Part shown: positions 1 through 9,249 of the stretch, piece after piece
Layout of the letters: every line of letters starts with the position of its first letter
Position numbering within the stretch: the first letter of the stretch is position 1
NCBI GenBank assembly: GCA_037139095.1
Contig: JBAXHD010000013.1
Span: 1-56,419, forward strand
Direction: 5' to 3'
Length of the DNA: 56,419 bases
DNA from: WLMZ01 sp037139095
GTDB taxonomy: Bacteria; Actinomycetota; Acidimicrobiia; Acidimicrobiales; Ilumatobacteraceae
Notes under the pieces: generated by a model
Databases searched by the model: none
Seen by the model: only the letters and a program-made list of their open reading frames with translations
Told to the model about the DNA's origin: nothing
Made by a program: the position numbers and the translations under genes

Positions 1-357
1 CCCGATGGCGACATGCGCGCCTACATGAACTCGTTGCGCAAGGTGATCGATCGCAGCGATCGCATCTTGTGGCCAACGCACGGCAATCCGGTCACCGACC
101 CGCAGCCGTTCTTGAGGGCGTACCTTGCGCATCGCCTCGAACGTGAGGCGCAAGTTCTTGCTCGCGTGCGCAACGATGTTCGTACCATCGACGCAATCGT
201 GAAGTTGCTCTACTCAAACGTTCGCGAAGAACTGCACAAGCCAGCGGGCCGCAGCGTGTTGTCGCATCTCGTAAAGCTTGTCGCTGACGGAGCTGTAGCG
301 GTTGACGGTGGCGGCGTGCCATCGCTGAAGTCCACCTTCGTGGTGCCACGCTCATAG
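1..357 (+). CDS. MBL-fold metallo-hydrolase, C-terminal part (5' truncated)
   Basis: The reading frame is open from the first base (P-D-G-D-M-R-A-Y-M-N-S-L), so the gene begins before the window. The visible 118 residues carry the strand and helix that follow the metal site in LACTB2-like metallo-beta-lactamase-fold hydrolases (D-M..Y..SL, then a WPTHGNP segment supplying a late metal-ligand histidine). They are followed by a winged-helix-like C-terminal tail with LLYSNV and LSHLVKLVADG. The family hydrolyses thioesters, phosphodiesters or RNA, and the substrate cannot be told from this fragment. The first ATG at 13 is internal and not a real start. Family assignment is fairly secure; the exact function is open. 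Confidence 0.75.
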   Translation, partial: PDGDMRAYMNSLRKVIDRSDRILWPTHGNPVTDPQPFLRAYLAHRLEREAQVLARVRNDVRTIDAIVKLLYSNVREELHKPAGRSVLSHLVKLVADGAVAVDGGGVPSLKSTFVVPRS

Positions 358-411
358 TTGCGCTCGGCTCGCGAACGCTGAAGACTCTTGTACCAACTCA
401 TCGGAGGAATC

Positions 412-864
412 ATGACCACAGGCTCAACAAGCGTCATCATCAATCGCACACCCGCCGAGGTGTTCGCAGTCGTCTCCGACATCACTCGTACGGGTGAGTG
501 GAGTCCCGAGTGTATTTCTGGACGTTGGGTCGATGGAGCATCCGGCCCAGCGGTCGGAGCGAAGTTCGAGGGCGACAACAAGGTCGTCGTTGCCGGCATC
601 CCGATGAAGAAGTGGACCACCACCTCTGAGGTCACGGCATGCACCCCGGGCGAAGTCTTCGAGTTTGTTGCCGAGGGATACACCACGTGGCGGTACGAGC
701 TTGAGCCATCCGGCACCGGCACCAAATTGACCGAGTCGTTCAGCTTCGATGCATCCACAGGTGTGCAGGGCTTTATCTACGAGAAGCTTCTGCGCCGCTC
801 GCGCTCGATGGAAAAAGGCATGCAGGCAACGCTGACCAAGATCAAGGCCGCGCTCGAGTCATAG
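412..864 (+). CDS. SRPBCC (START/polyketide cyclase-like) protein
   Basis: A 150-residue single-domain protein of the SRPBCC lipid- or ligand-binding fold. The N-terminal strand (TSVIINRTPAEVFAVVSDIT) and the WSPEC segment are typical of the polyketide-cyclase/dehydrase group, and the C-terminal long helix ends the protein. I chose ATG 412 because GGAGG at 403-407 lies 4 nt upstream; a TTG at 388 is in frame but has no ribosome site. It stands alone between the metallo-hydrolase and a lipoprotein gene. These proteins bind hydrophobic small molecules, but the ligand is unknown. Confidence 0.8.
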   Translation: MTTGSTSVIINRTPAEVFAVVSDITRTGEWSPECISGRWVDGASGPAVGAKFEGDNKVVVAGIPMKKWTTTSEVTACTPGEVFEFVAEGYTTWRYELEPSGTGTKLTESFSFDASTGVQGFIYEKLLRRSRSMEKGMQATLTKIKAALES

Positions 865-950
865 GGTGTGCCGACCGAACCCGTGGCCTCGGTCTATGCT
901 CATCGGCAAGCCGTGTCGGGACAACACTCGACCCGCTCGAAGGAGTGGCC

Positions 951-1613
951 GTGCCAAAGACGAAGATGTTCGTGCTGGGTGCTAGCTCGTTAGCGCTCGC
1001 TCTGTCAGTAACCGCATGTAGCTCGGGGGGCGCCTCGTCTCCTGCCACTACTACGACAACAACCACCCCGTTGCTCTTGCCGACTACCACAACGGTGGCG
1101 CCCACCACCACGCTGCCGCCTGAGAGCACAACCACGACTACCACCATCTCGGCCACAGCTACCGACTGGGAAGTTGTTGTCGGCATCTTTGCAACACAGG
1201 CAAAAGCGCAAGCTCAGCTCGACAAACTCACGGCTGCCCAGTTTGTGCCGTTCTCGATTAAGCCTGTGACGGGAAAGTTTGCAGTTGTGTTGCCCGGTCT
1301 CATTCATCAGGCCGCTCTCGCAATGGCATTCAAGATCAACCAGGCAAAGGTTGGATCAGCCCGGGTGTTCCATCTCACTGGCGATTCGGCGACCAACTAC
1401 GAAGTTGTTGCCGGCATCTACACCACCTCGGCCAAGGCGCAAGCTCAGATCGACAAGCTCACTGCGGCCACCTTTGTCGGCTTTAGCATCAAGCCGGTTT
1501 CGGGCAAGTTCGCTGTTGTGTTGCCCGGTCTCACCAGCGTCGTTGCCTCGGGGATGGTCACCAAGATCGATGCTGCGGGCCTTGGCCCTTCACGGGTGAA
1601 GCAACTGCTCTAG
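951..1613 (+). CDS. Lipoprotein with Thr-rich linker and two SPOR-like repeats
   Basis: The start is GTG 951, with AAGGAG at 940-945 as the ribosome site; GTG 945 lies inside that site. A signal peptide ends in a lipobox (S-V-T-A-C), giving a predicted lipoprotein. A Thr/Pro-rich linker of about 40 residues follows. The remainder is two tandem copies of about 75 residues, each starting with a (D/N)YEVV.GI(F/Y).T..KAQAQ.DKL pattern and ending FAVVLPGL. The repeats look like SPOR domains, which bind denuded peptidoglycan, so a role at the cell wall or septum is plausible. The two copies are close enough to suggest a recent internal duplication. No operon partner; it converges on the next gene with a 1-nt gap. 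Confidence 0.75.
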   Translation: MPKTKMFVLGASSLALALSVTACSSGGASSPATTTTTTTPLLLPTTTTVAPTTTLPPESTTTTTTISATATDWEVVVGIFATQAKAQAQLDKLTAAQFVPFSIKPVTGKFAVVLPGLIHQAALAMAFKINQAKVGSARVFHLTGDSATNYEVVAGIYTTSAKAQAQIDKLTAATFVGFSIKPVSGKFAVVLPGLTSVVASGMVTKIDAAGLGPSRVKQLL

Positions 1614-1614
1614 C

Positions 1615-2373
1615 TCACTGCACCCATGGCGCTGGGCGCTTCTCGAGATAGGCGGTCATGCCTGCTCGGGCAGCGTCGCTGGCGAACAGACGAGCCGACA
1701 GTTCAGCAGTCCACTCGAAGGCTTGCTGCTCGGCCATCGTGGGAACGGTTGCGATGAGTTGCTTCGAGGCTGCAATTGCACCCGGTTCTCCGGCGAGAAG
1801 ATCGTTCACAATTGCGTCGATCTCTGCGTCGAGCGAGTCGGCTGGCACTGCTGCGTTGATCAGGCCGATCCGTGCAGCTTCGACCGCAGAGAACCGGTTT
1901 CCGCGCAAGAACGCCGATTGCGCATCGACGAGACGTAGCTTCGGTAGGCACACCACAGAGATCATCGCCGGAGCAACGCCAATACGTACCTCGGTGAAAC
2001 CGAACTTGGCCGAATCGACTGCAACTGAAATGTCCATCGCTGCCGCGAGTCCCATACCGCCGGCCACGCAGTGCCCAGCGATGCGCCCCACGTAGGGCTT
2101 TGGAGAGTGGCGGAATCGGCCGAAAAAGGTTTGTGGAACGAATGCGCTTGAGTTCGCATTTTCGGATGAGCGCTCAGACAAGTTTGCGCCGGCGCAGAAC
2201 ACCGAACCCGCGTTAGTCAGCACTACAACGCGTACTGATGGGTCGTTGTCGGCGAAGTCGAGCGCAGCCACGAGCTCGGTGGTGAGTTCGGTGCTCAGCG
2301 AGTTGCGTCTCGCCTCGTCGTTGAGCGTGATGGTGAACACGCCGTTGTTGAGAGCAGTTTCTACGACGGACAT
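1615..2373 (-). CDS. Enoyl-CoA hydratase/isomerase (crotonase) family, LiuC/AtuE-like
   Basis: A 252-residue crotonase-fold protein. The oxyanion-hole segments are present (VFCAGANL near residue 60 and HCVAGGMGLA near 101-110). The usual first catalytic Glu of G-C-E-L is Gly here (G-M-G-L), and the second region reads FGFTEVRIGVAPAMIS. From memory, the E-V-R-x-G-x-x-P-A-x-I-S pattern is seen in methylglutaconyl-CoA and isohexenylglutaconyl-CoA hydratases of leucine and acyclic terpene pathways. The start ATG (2371-2373) overlaps the stop of the upstream TIGR03084-type gene (ATGA), so it is the last gene of the carboxylase/AtuA operon. Hydration of the carboxylated enoyl-CoA would fit, but this is inference. 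Confidence 0.8.
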   Translation of the reverse strand: MSVVETALNNGVFTITLNDEARRNSLSTELTTELVAALDFADNDPSVRVVVLTNAGSVFCAGANLSERSSENANSSAFVPQTFFGRFRHSPKPYVGRIAGHCVAGGMGLAAAMDISVAVDSAKFGFTEVRIGVAPAMISVVCLPKLRLVDAQSAFLRGNRFSAVEAARIGLINAAVPADSLDAEIDAIVNDLLAGEPGAIAASKQLIATVPTMAEQQAFEWTAELSARLFASDAARAGMTAYLEKRPAPWVQ

Positions 2374-3170
2374 CACGACCCCCGCGGTGCTGGCACGTTT
2401 GTAGGGCCGCCGGCAAAGGCTTGTGCTCGTTGCAGCCAATGCATCGCGAGATCGCCTGCTTGCAGGCCAGTGTCGGCCACGTTGCGGCGTTGGGTGACAA
2501 CGAGGCAGAAGTCTTCGAGCGAGCCGGTGACGGTGTCGTCGGCGGTGTCGGGCCCCCATGTGAACGTGTGGCCATCTGCGCCGGTAAGGACCAACCTGAC
2601 TGTGCCTTCGGGCGCTGTTTCGCCGCGCACGGTGTATGACCATCCGCGTGTGATGAAACCTAATTGGGCGATGTGGCGGATGCGGTCGGTGGCGGGCCGG
2701 CGTACGCCAACGGCATCGGCGATGTCGGTGCCGTGCGCCCACACTTCCATCAGACGAGCAGTGAGAAACGACTTCGCGCCCATTGAGGGTCCGTACCAAG
2801 CGACACGCGTTGTCTCTTCGAGGGTCGCCGCAGCGTCGGCAAGTAGTTGGCGATTCGTTCGCCATGCCGCGAGTTTCGCGGATGGGTCCAGCGCACGAAA
2901 CGCGCCGAGAGTGAAATCGTCGCCGCCGTCACTCGAGTTGCCGGCCTGAGTCATCAAGGCATCGACGCTTGCGCGGAATCCGTCGGGATTGGTGACGGCA
3001 AGTGCTGCGGCGCCATCGAAATAGGTGAGGTGCCCGAGTTGGTCGGTCACGTTCCATCCGGGGCTTGGGGTGATGGCAGACCACTGCTCGGGTGTGAGCG
3101 CAGCCACCAATGTGTCGAGCGCCTGTTGTTCGTTGAGCAGGTCGCGTTGTACTTCGGCGAGATCAGTCAT
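2373..3170 (-). CDS. TIGR03084-family DinB/maleylpyruvate-isomerase-like protein
   Basis: A 265-residue protein of the DinB-like/mycothiol-dependent maleylpyruvate isomerase fold. It has the N-terminal four-helix bundle (EQWSAITPSPGWNVTDQLGHLTYFD), a central W-YGPSMGAKSFLTARLMEVWAHGTDIADA segment and a C-terminal domain. The histidines in GHLTYFD and EVWAHGTD are the expected metal ligands. I chose ATG 3170 because GAGG lies about 6 nt upstream; ATG 3194 has no ribosome site. Members of this family recur beside AtuA and acyl-CoA carboxylase genes in Actinobacteria (from memory). The stop overlaps the crotonase start, and a 54-nt gap separates it from the TetR gene. The reaction is unknown. 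Confidence 0.8.
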   Translation of the reverse strand: MTDLAEVQRDLLNEQQALDTLVAALTPEQWSAITPSPGWNVTDQLGHLTYFDGAAALAVTNPDGFRASVDALMTQAGNSSDGGDDFTLGAFRALDPSAKLAAWRTNRQLLADAAATLEETTRVAWYGPSMGAKSFLTARLMEVWAHGTDIADAVGVRRPATDRIRHIAQLGFITRGWSYTVRGETAPEGTVRLVLTGADGHTFTWGPDTADDTVTGSLEDFCLVVTQRRNVADTGLQAGDLAMHWLQRAQAFAGGPTNVPAPRGS

Positions 3171-3224
3171 GTGGTGCCTCGTTTGTTCGTTCATTGGTTG
3201 AGGGTGTGTTGGCTCAGCGTTTGC

Positions 3225-3896
3225 CTAGTGCCGAGTGCGCAAACCGCGCAGAAAGACTTCAAGCATCGCCTCGGATGCTTGTCGAGGCGATGTCTGCAAC
3301 GTTGGCATGACCTCGGGGCGCGAAAGATCGCGGCCGATGTTGGCCAACACTCGCGCAGCTGCACCAGTGTCAACCTGGCGAATATCGCCGCGTTCGAGCG
3401 CGAGGTCGAGCAGGCAACGAGTGACAGCGATGAGATAGTCGGCATGCACATCGCCGAGTCGCAATGCGGCGGGCATGGTGGCGAGATCGCGTGCGAATGG
3501 CTCGCTGAGACCGTTGACCGCTTCGTTCGCAGCCGTGAGATACGACTGCAGCGCGTCGAGCGGGTTCATGTCGGGAGCAAGCGCTTCCATCGCGCTTCGG
3601 CCCACCCGCCACAGGTTGCGGTCGACAACAACAAGCACGAGTTCGTCGCGGCTCGGCGCAAGGCCGTACAGAGTGCGAAGCGAACATGTTGTGTGCGCCG
3701 CAATCTCGGCCATCGTGAGGTGAGCGAAGCCGTGGTCGAACAGATGCCCGAGTTGGTCGAGCACTTCGCGCTGGCGATCGGTGAGGCGTCGCTCGCGGTC
3801 GCGGTCGAGCACGGCTCGCGGTGGTTTCACGGCGCGCACGCGTCGATGCAACTCGGTTGTCGTGTCGAGCGCGATGGTGGCTCCGTGAGCGCTCAT
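3225..3896 (-). CDS. TetR-family transcriptional regulator
   Basis: A 223-residue regulator with an N-terminal HTH (residues about 42-90; LTMAEIAAHTTCSLRTLYGLAPSRDEL) and a ligand-binding C-terminal region. The start ATG 3894-3896 overlaps the AtuA stop by 4 nt (ATGA). A longer in-frame extension upstream would run inside the AtuA gene and has shadow-like composition. Because it is encoded inside the carboxylase/AtuA operon, it is the most likely regulator of that operon. The palindrome at 9279-9296 beside the operon promoter is a candidate binding site. The effector is probably an acyl-CoA or the terpenoid-like substrate (inference). Confidence 0.85.
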   Translation of the reverse strand: MSAHGATIALDTTTELHRRVRAVKPPRAVLDRDRERRLTDRQREVLDQLGHLFDHGFAHLTMAEIAAHTTCSLRTLYGLAPSRDELVLVVVDRNLWRVGRSAMEALAPDMNPLDALQSYLTAANEAVNGLSEPFARDLATMPAALRLGDVHADYLIAVTRCLLDLALERGDIRQVDTGAAARVLANIGRDLSRPEVMPTLQTSPRQASEAMLEVFLRGLRTRH

Positions 3897-5653
3897 GCGA
3901 GCAGTGCGGTGGGGATGTCGACGATGCGACTGCGCAGCCACTCGCCCAGGCTCTTTGCCTGTGAGTCTTGGCGGGTTGAGGCAGCGACGCCTTCTTGCAG
4001 CAGATCGTGGATCACGAAGTTGAGCGAACGAATCGAGGGCAGGCGATAACGGTCGACGATGAGCGCGGCTGTTTCGGGAAGCAGCTCGCACAGCCTTTCG
4101 GTGGTGAGGAACGCATCGAGCCAAGCCCACGCCTGATCGCTGCGAGCGAAGACTCCGAGGTTGGCGTTGCCGCCCTTGTCACCCGAACGTGCGCCAAAGA
4201 GACGCCCGAGAGGCACACGTTCGGTGGGGCCACCCGGAGCGACAGCCGATGGTCCGCTATCGCCAATGACATGAACGGTTGCTTGCGGGGCGACCGAATC
4301 GATCACGGTCTGCTCGCCACCGAGAACGACCACGTGCTGCGGAACCAGTTCGGCGGGCACTAGCGCGGGTCGGTAGACGCCGTAGGCCGAGCCACCCGAA
4401 GGGCCGCCGCTGACACCAAACAGACCAGGGATAGTTGCAAGTGCAATTTCTGTTACGGCGTTGGCGACAGCGCGACCAACCTTGCGTTCGTCTGGGTCTT
4501 TCAGCGTGATGCGCCACAGCGCAATGGCTTCTTCGTTGCTGGCTGGATCGACCTTGTCGGTACGAACCACACGAGTGGTGACGCTGGCGAAATCTTCAGC
4601 GTTGTAGGGGCACGCCTCCCAGAAGGCTGCTTCGACAAGTTCGGCTTTGGCTTCGATATCGAGACCGGTGAGCGCGATGGCCATGTCGTTGCGGAACCCA
4701 CCGACTTCGTTCATCGCCACCTTGAGAGTGCTTGGCGGTGGCTCACCTTTGGTGCCGCTGATACGCACGCGGTCGCGGGCGATCTGTTCGAGCTGAATTG
4801 TGTCGAACCGAGCTGACACATCGGGACCCAGATACGACGGGCCACCAATTTCGTAGAGCAACTGTGACGTGACGGTGCCGATGGAGACTTCGCCGCCGGT
4901 GCCATCGTGCTTGCCGATCACACACGAACCATCGGCCGCGACCTCGACCCATGGGAACCCAACTCGGGTCATGCCGGGCACCTCGGTGAAGAACGAGTAG
5001 TTGCCGCCAGTTGCTTGTGCGCCGCACTCGACCACGTGTCCGGCAACAACAGCGCCAGCGAGTGCATCCCAGTTGTCGCGGGTCCATTGGTGGTGCCATG
5101 CGGCCGGCCCACACACAACAGCGGCATCGGTGACGCGACCAGTGATGACAATGTCGGCGCCGCGGTTGAGCGCATCGACGATGCCCCAGCAACCGAGATA
5201 GGCGTTGGCGGTGATGAACCGTGAGGTGTCGCCCACGGGCTCGCCGGTTTCGAAGTGGGCAAGGTCGACACCGGCAGCAACGAGCTCGTCGAGTCGTGGC
5301 AACAGGTTGTCGCCGTTGACATAGGCGATAGTTGGGTTGAGTCCGAACTTTGCGGCCACCTCGGCTACCGCTTCGGCGCATCCGGCCGGATCCAGGCCGC
5401 CCGCATTGGTGACCACCTTGATGCCGCGGTCAAGGCAGGTGCCCATCACTTGTTCCATCTGCTGCACGAAGCTGCGCGCGTAGCCGCCACCGGGTCGCTT
5501 GGCCTGAGTGCGAGCCAAGATCAGCATCGTGAGTTCGGCCAGCCAATCGCCCGTAAGAAAGTCGATGGGTCCGTCGGTGACCATCTCTTTGGCGGCCGAT
5601 AAACGGTCGCCGTAGAAACCCGAACAGTTGGCGATGCGAACTGGCTGCTTCAT
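3893..5653 (-). CDS. Acyclic terpene utilization AtuA-family protein (DUF1446)
   Basis: A 586-residue protein matching the AtuA/DUF1446 family: N-terminal RIANCSGFYGDR, GPIDFLTGDWLAELTM, central ITGRVTDAAVVCGPAAWHH and GGEVSIGTVTSQLLYEIGG blocks. The C-terminal part (LGRLFGARSGDKGGNANLGVF) is the small domain often fused in this family. AtuA was named from the citronellol/geraniol cluster of Pseudomonas, but its biochemical role has not been settled as far as I know. The start overlaps the stop of the biotin-carboxylase subunit and its stop overlaps the TetR start, so translation is coupled on both sides. Its place between carboxylase and regulator argues for a branched acyl-CoA pathway. Confidence 0.9.
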   Translation of the reverse strand: MKQPVRIANCSGFYGDRLSAAKEMVTDGPIDFLTGDWLAELTMLILARTQAKRPGGGYARSFVQQMEQVMGTCLDRGIKVVTNAGGLDPAGCAEAVAEVAAKFGLNPTIAYVNGDNLLPRLDELVAAGVDLAHFETGEPVGDTSRFITANAYLGCWGIVDALNRGADIVITGRVTDAAVVCGPAAWHHQWTRDNWDALAGAVVAGHVVECGAQATGGNYSFFTEVPGMTRVGFPWVEVAADGSCVIGKHDGTGGEVSIGTVTSQLLYEIGGPSYLGPDVSARFDTIQLEQIARDRVRISGTKGEPPPSTLKVAMNEVGGFRNDMAIALTGLDIEAKAELVEAAFWEACPYNAEDFASVTTRVVRTDKVDPASNEEAIALWRITLKDPDERKVGRAVANAVTEIALATIPGLFGVSGGPSGGSAYGVYRPALVPAELVPQHVVVLGGEQTVIDSVAPQATVHVIGDSGPSAVAPGGPTERVPLGRLFGARSGDKGGNANLGVFARSDQAWAWLDAFLTTERLCELLPETAALIVDRYRLPSIRSLNFVIHDLLQEGVAASTRQDSQAKSLGEWLRSRIVDIPTALLA

Positions 5654-7602
5654 GATGCGCCTTCGGTGTCAGGGTCGGTATCGGGTTCGATCATCAACAA
5701 CGCGTCGCCGTTGCCAACCTGTTGGCCGATGCGGACGAACACTTCGGTGACGGTGCCATTGGCCGGAGCACTGATGTGGTGTTCCATCTTCATTGCTTCC
5801 ATCACGACCAATGTGCTGCCAGCGGCCACATGGTCGCCAACCGCAACTCGAACGTCGAGCACGGTGCCAGGCATCGGTGCGTTGAGTCCGCCGGTGGTGA
5901 GTTCGGCGCCAGGGATTTCGAAGCGCGGCACGATGCTGAAGTCGATGGTGCCGCCGGGGGTCTGCACATAGATCCGGTCGCCAGCGCGGGTAATGCGTGC
6001 TGTTGAACGACGGCCGTTGACCTCGATGTCGATGTCGATTGCCGAGTGGCGGTGCACGCGAGCGTTGCCATGATCGCCGAGGCCGAACGAGCCATCGCGT
6101 CTCGATTGGTAGGTGACCTCTACGAGTCGGTCGCCGTGCTGCACACTCAGTCGCTGGGCAGGAAGGCGAGCGTTACGCCAGCCGGTAGGCAGGTGGGCGA
6201 GTACGCCGGCCTCGGCGCGGTTCTGGCCTTGGATCCACAGCACTGCAGCCGTAGCCGCGCGGTGCAGATCGGTGTCGCTTAACGCGAGTTTGCGTGATGG
6301 TCGCACTCGCTCGATGAAGTCGGTGGTTGTGTCGCCTTCGATGAAGCTCGGGTGACGGAGCGTGGCGGCGAGGAAATCGCGGTTGGTGGTGACGCCACCG
6401 ATGTGAAGCCGCTCGAGTGCCAGCGCCAACACGGCGGCGGCTTCGGTACGGGTAGGTGCATATGCAACTACTTTGGCGAGCATGGGGTCGAAGCTGACGC
6501 TGACCACGGAGCCCTGCTGCACGCCTGACTCCCAACGAACCACCGGCGTGTCGGCCGGAGCAAACGCAGCGAGCGTGCCGGTAGCGGGCAGGAAGCCAGC
6601 ATCGGCGTCTTCGGCGCAGAGGCGAGCCTCGATGGCATGCCCGGTAAAGGTGATGTCGTCTTGTTCGTACCCAAGCACCTCGCCTCGCGCCACGCGCAGT
6701 TGTTCGCGCACGAGGTCGATACCAGTCACTTCTTCGGTCACCGGATGCTCTACCTGGAGGCGAGTGTTCACCTCAAGGAAGTAGAACTCGCGGGTTGCGT
6801 CGTCTACCAAGAACTCGACAGTGCCGGTTGATTGGTAGCCAATTGAATGGCCCAGTTGCAGGGCTGCTTGGCCCATTGCGGCGCGCATTGCGTCGTCGAC
6901 CACTGGTGACGGAGATTCTTCGATGAGCTTCTGGTGGCGGCGCTGAATGCTGCATTCGCGCTCGCCGAGATGAACCAAGTTGCCATGGCTGTCGCCGAGA
7001 ATCTGAACCTCAACGTGACGCGATGCAGCGACATAACGCTCGAGGAAAACGCGGTCGTCGCCAAAGCCGCTGAGTGCTTCGCGGCGGGCCGAGGCAACCG
7101 CTTCGTCGAGCTCGGCAGCGCTGCCCACAACACGCATCCCTTTGCCACCGCCGCCCGCGGCAGCTTTCACGAGTAACGGATAGCCCACCTCGCTGGCCCG
7201 GTCGGGTGTGTCTACCGAGATCAGTGTTGGCACGCCTGCGGCGACCGCCATGCGCTTGGCAGCAAGCTTGTCGCCCATGCCGCTGATGACATCGGGGGAG
7301 GGGCCGATCCAGATAAGTCCCGCGTTGATGACCTCGGCTGCGAATCCAGCGTTCTCGGACAAGAAGCCATAGCCGGGATGGATTGCCTGGGCACCCGTGG
7401 CATGCGCAGCTTCGATGATGGCGGCTCCGTCGAGGTAGCCGGTTGCGAGGCGCACCGACTGATCGGCGTCAGCGACAAACGGCGCGTCGGCGTCGGCGTC
7501 GACAAACACGGCGACAACTTGGATGCCCATGTCGTGCGCAGTGCGAATGATGCGGCGAGCAATTTCGCCGCGGTTGGCGATGAGGATCGTTGAGAAGCTC
7601 AC
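5650..7602 (-). CDS. Acyl-CoA carboxylase alpha subunit (biotin carboxylase plus biotin carrier)
   Basis: About 650 residues. The biotin carboxylase domain comes first (FSTILIANRGEIARRIIRTA; glycine-rich ATP loop KAAAGGGGKGMR; EMNTR-type EVNTRLQVEHPVTE). A linker follows, then a C-terminal biotinyl domain with EAMKMEH, whose Lys near residue 605 would carry biotin. It matches methylcrotonyl/geranyl/propionyl-CoA carboxylase alpha chains. I place the start at GTG 7602, where GTGA overlaps the beta-subunit stop; the longer frame extends into that gene. It carboxylates biotin with ATP and bicarbonate for transfer by the beta subunit encoded upstream. The substrate cannot be told from this subunit. 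Confidence 0.92.
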   Translation of the reverse strand: MSFSTILIANRGEIARRIIRTAHDMGIQVVAVFVDADADAPFVADADQSVRLATGYLDGAAIIEAAHATGAQAIHPGYGFLSENAGFAAEVINAGLIWIGPSPDVISGMGDKLAAKRMAVAAGVPTLISVDTPDRASEVGYPLLVKAAAGGGGKGMRVVGSAAELDEAVASARREALSGFGDDRVFLERYVAASRHVEVQILGDSHGNLVHLGERECSIQRRHQKLIEESPSPVVDDAMRAAMGQAALQLGHSIGYQSTGTVEFLVDDATREFYFLEVNTRLQVEHPVTEEVTGIDLVREQLRVARGEVLGYEQDDITFTGHAIEARLCAEDADAGFLPATGTLAAFAPADTPVVRWESGVQQGSVVSVSFDPMLAKVVAYAPTRTEAAAVLALALERLHIGGVTTNRDFLAATLRHPSFIEGDTTTDFIERVRPSRKLALSDTDLHRAATAAVLWIQGQNRAEAGVLAHLPTGWRNARLPAQRLSVQHGDRLVEVTYQSRRDGSFGLGDHGNARVHRHSAIDIDIEVNGRRSTARITRAGDRIYVQTPGGTIDFSIVPRFEIPGAELTTGGLNAPMPGTVLDVRVAVGDHVAAGSTLVVMEAMKMEHHISAPANGTVTEVFVRIGQQVGNGDALLMIEPDTDPDTEGAS

Positions 7603-9242
7603 AGTCGGAACACTCCGTATCCCTCGGCACCGGCGATAGGTCGATTGCGCACAACCGACAAACACATGCCGAGCACGGTGCGAGTGTCACGTGGGTCGAT
7701 GATGCCGTCGTCGCTGATGGCGCCAGTGGCGGCCAACGCGAGCGAACCTCGCTCTTGCACGTCTTCGACCATCTCAACGATCTTGCGGTCCTCTTCTTCG
7801 TCGAAGGGCAGGCCTTGCCGGGCGGCTTGCCCGCGACGCACCATCGACATGACACCCGCAATCTGTTTGGGCCCCATCACTGCGATCTTGGCGGTTGGCC
7901 ACAGGAACGTGAAGCGGTTACCGAACGCTCGACCCGACATGCCGTAGGTGCCAGCGCCATACGACGAGCCAATGGTGACCGTGATGTGCGGCACGGTCGA
8001 GTTCGTGACTGCGTTGAGCATCTGCGAACCCTTTTTGATGATGCCGTCGGCCTCGAAGTCGCGGCCCACCATGTAGCCCGTGATGTTCTGTAGGAACAAC
8101 AGCGGAACGTCGATCTGGTTGCAGAGCTGAATGAAGTGCGTGGCCTTCTCGGCCGAGCGCGGGTAGATGACGCCGTTGTTGCCGATGACACCTACTGGGT
8201 AGCCGTGCACGCTGGCCCAGCCGCACACAATGCTGTTGCCGTAGCGGGGCTTGAACTCTTCGAACCGTGAGCCATCGACCACGCGTGCAATGACATCGCG
8301 CACATCGACTGGTTGGCGCAGATCGCGGCTGACCAATCCCAACAGTTCTTCGGGATCGTGTGTGGGCTCATCGGGGCTCAGGCTTGGCTCGGGTCCGGGC
8401 TTGCGCCAGTTGAGATGCGAGACCACTTCGCGGCACAACCGGATTGCATCCATTTCGTCTTCAGCGAAATAGTCGCCAAGACCCGATACCTCGGCGTGCA
8501 TCTGTGCGCCGCCCAGTGTTTCGTCGTCGCTCTCTTCGCCGGTGGCCATCTTCACCAGTGGCGGGCCAGCGAGGAAGATCTTCGACTGCTCTTTGACCAC
8601 GATGTTGTAGTCGCTCAAACCGGGTTGGTAGGCGCCGCCCGCAGTGGATGATCCGAACACCACGCACACCGTTGGGATGCGCATCTTCGAGAGTTCGATG
8701 AGTTCGTAGAAGAAGCGACCGCTCTCGGCGAAGTGGTCGGTCTGCACCTTGCGGCCACCGCCGCCATCGGCCTGCACTCGAAGGTCGGCGCCGGCTGACT
8801 CGACGAAGCTGACGTACGGCATGCGGTTGTCGCGAGCGATCTCAAGCGCGCGCATCCACTTCTTTGAGGCGTATGGAGTGAGTGCGCCGCCGAGTACCGA
8901 TGGGTCGTTCGCCAAGATCACACATTCGGTGCCGGCGATGATGCCGATGCCCACCACCATGCCGCCGCCGAGCGCGTAGTCGCTGTCGTATCCGGCCAGC
9001 GCGCTGATCTCGAAGAAGGGGCTGTCGGGATCGAGCACGTTGGCGATGCGTTCGCGCACTGGCAACTTGCCGCGAGCGCGCATGCGTTCCATTGCCTTGA
9101 GGCCGCCGCCAGCTTCGGCTTCATCGAGCAGGCCATCGATTACTTCGAGCTGTTCGAGCATGTCGGCCCGGTTCTGCTGAAATTGCTCAGACGCTGTGTC
9201 GAGTTTCGAACGCAGTGGCGGTGCCAACAAGGTGCGGTGCAT
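7599..9242 (-). CDS. Acyl-CoA carboxylase beta subunit (carboxyltransferase), MCC/geranyl-CoA type
   Basis: A 547-residue carboxyltransferase with both crotonase-like halves. The N-half has RMRARGKLPVRERIANVLDP, GGMVVGIGIIAGTECVILAND and the FGSSTAGGAYQPGLSDY oxyanion loop. The C-half has FLQNITGYMVGRDFEADGI and GSSYGAGTYGMSGRAF. The AGPPLVKMATGEE..D.ETLGGA segment is typical of the methylcrotonyl/geranyl-CoA group rather than propionyl-CoA carboxylases. It is the first gene of a six-gene minus-strand operon. There is no Shine-Dalgarno site; the -10 box ends 7 nt before ATG 9242, so the mRNA is probably leaderless. With AtuA downstream, a branched 3-methyl-enoyl-CoA substrate is likely (inference). 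Confidence 0.92.
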   Translation of the reverse strand: MHRTLLAPPLRSKLDTASEQFQQNRADMLEQLEVIDGLLDEAEAGGGLKAMERMRARGKLPVRERIANVLDPDSPFFEISALAGYDSDYALGGGMVVGIGIIAGTECVILANDPSVLGGALTPYASKKWMRALEIARDNRMPYVSFVESAGADLRVQADGGGGRKVQTDHFAESGRFFYELIELSKMRIPTVCVVFGSSTAGGAYQPGLSDYNIVVKEQSKIFLAGPPLVKMATGEESDDETLGGAQMHAEVSGLGDYFAEDEMDAIRLCREVVSHLNWRKPGPEPSLSPDEPTHDPEELLGLVSRDLRQPVDVRDVIARVVDGSRFEEFKPRYGNSIVCGWASVHGYPVGVIGNNGVIYPRSAEKATHFIQLCNQIDVPLLFLQNITGYMVGRDFEADGIIKKGSQMLNAVTNSTVPHITVTIGSSYGAGTYGMSGRAFGNRFTFLWPTAKIAVMGPKQIAGVMSMVRRGQAARQGLPFDEEEDRKIVEMVEDVQERGSLALAATGAISDDGIIDPRDTRTVLGMCLSVVRNRPIAGAEGYGVFRL

Positions 9243-9249
9243 GTTGCCG

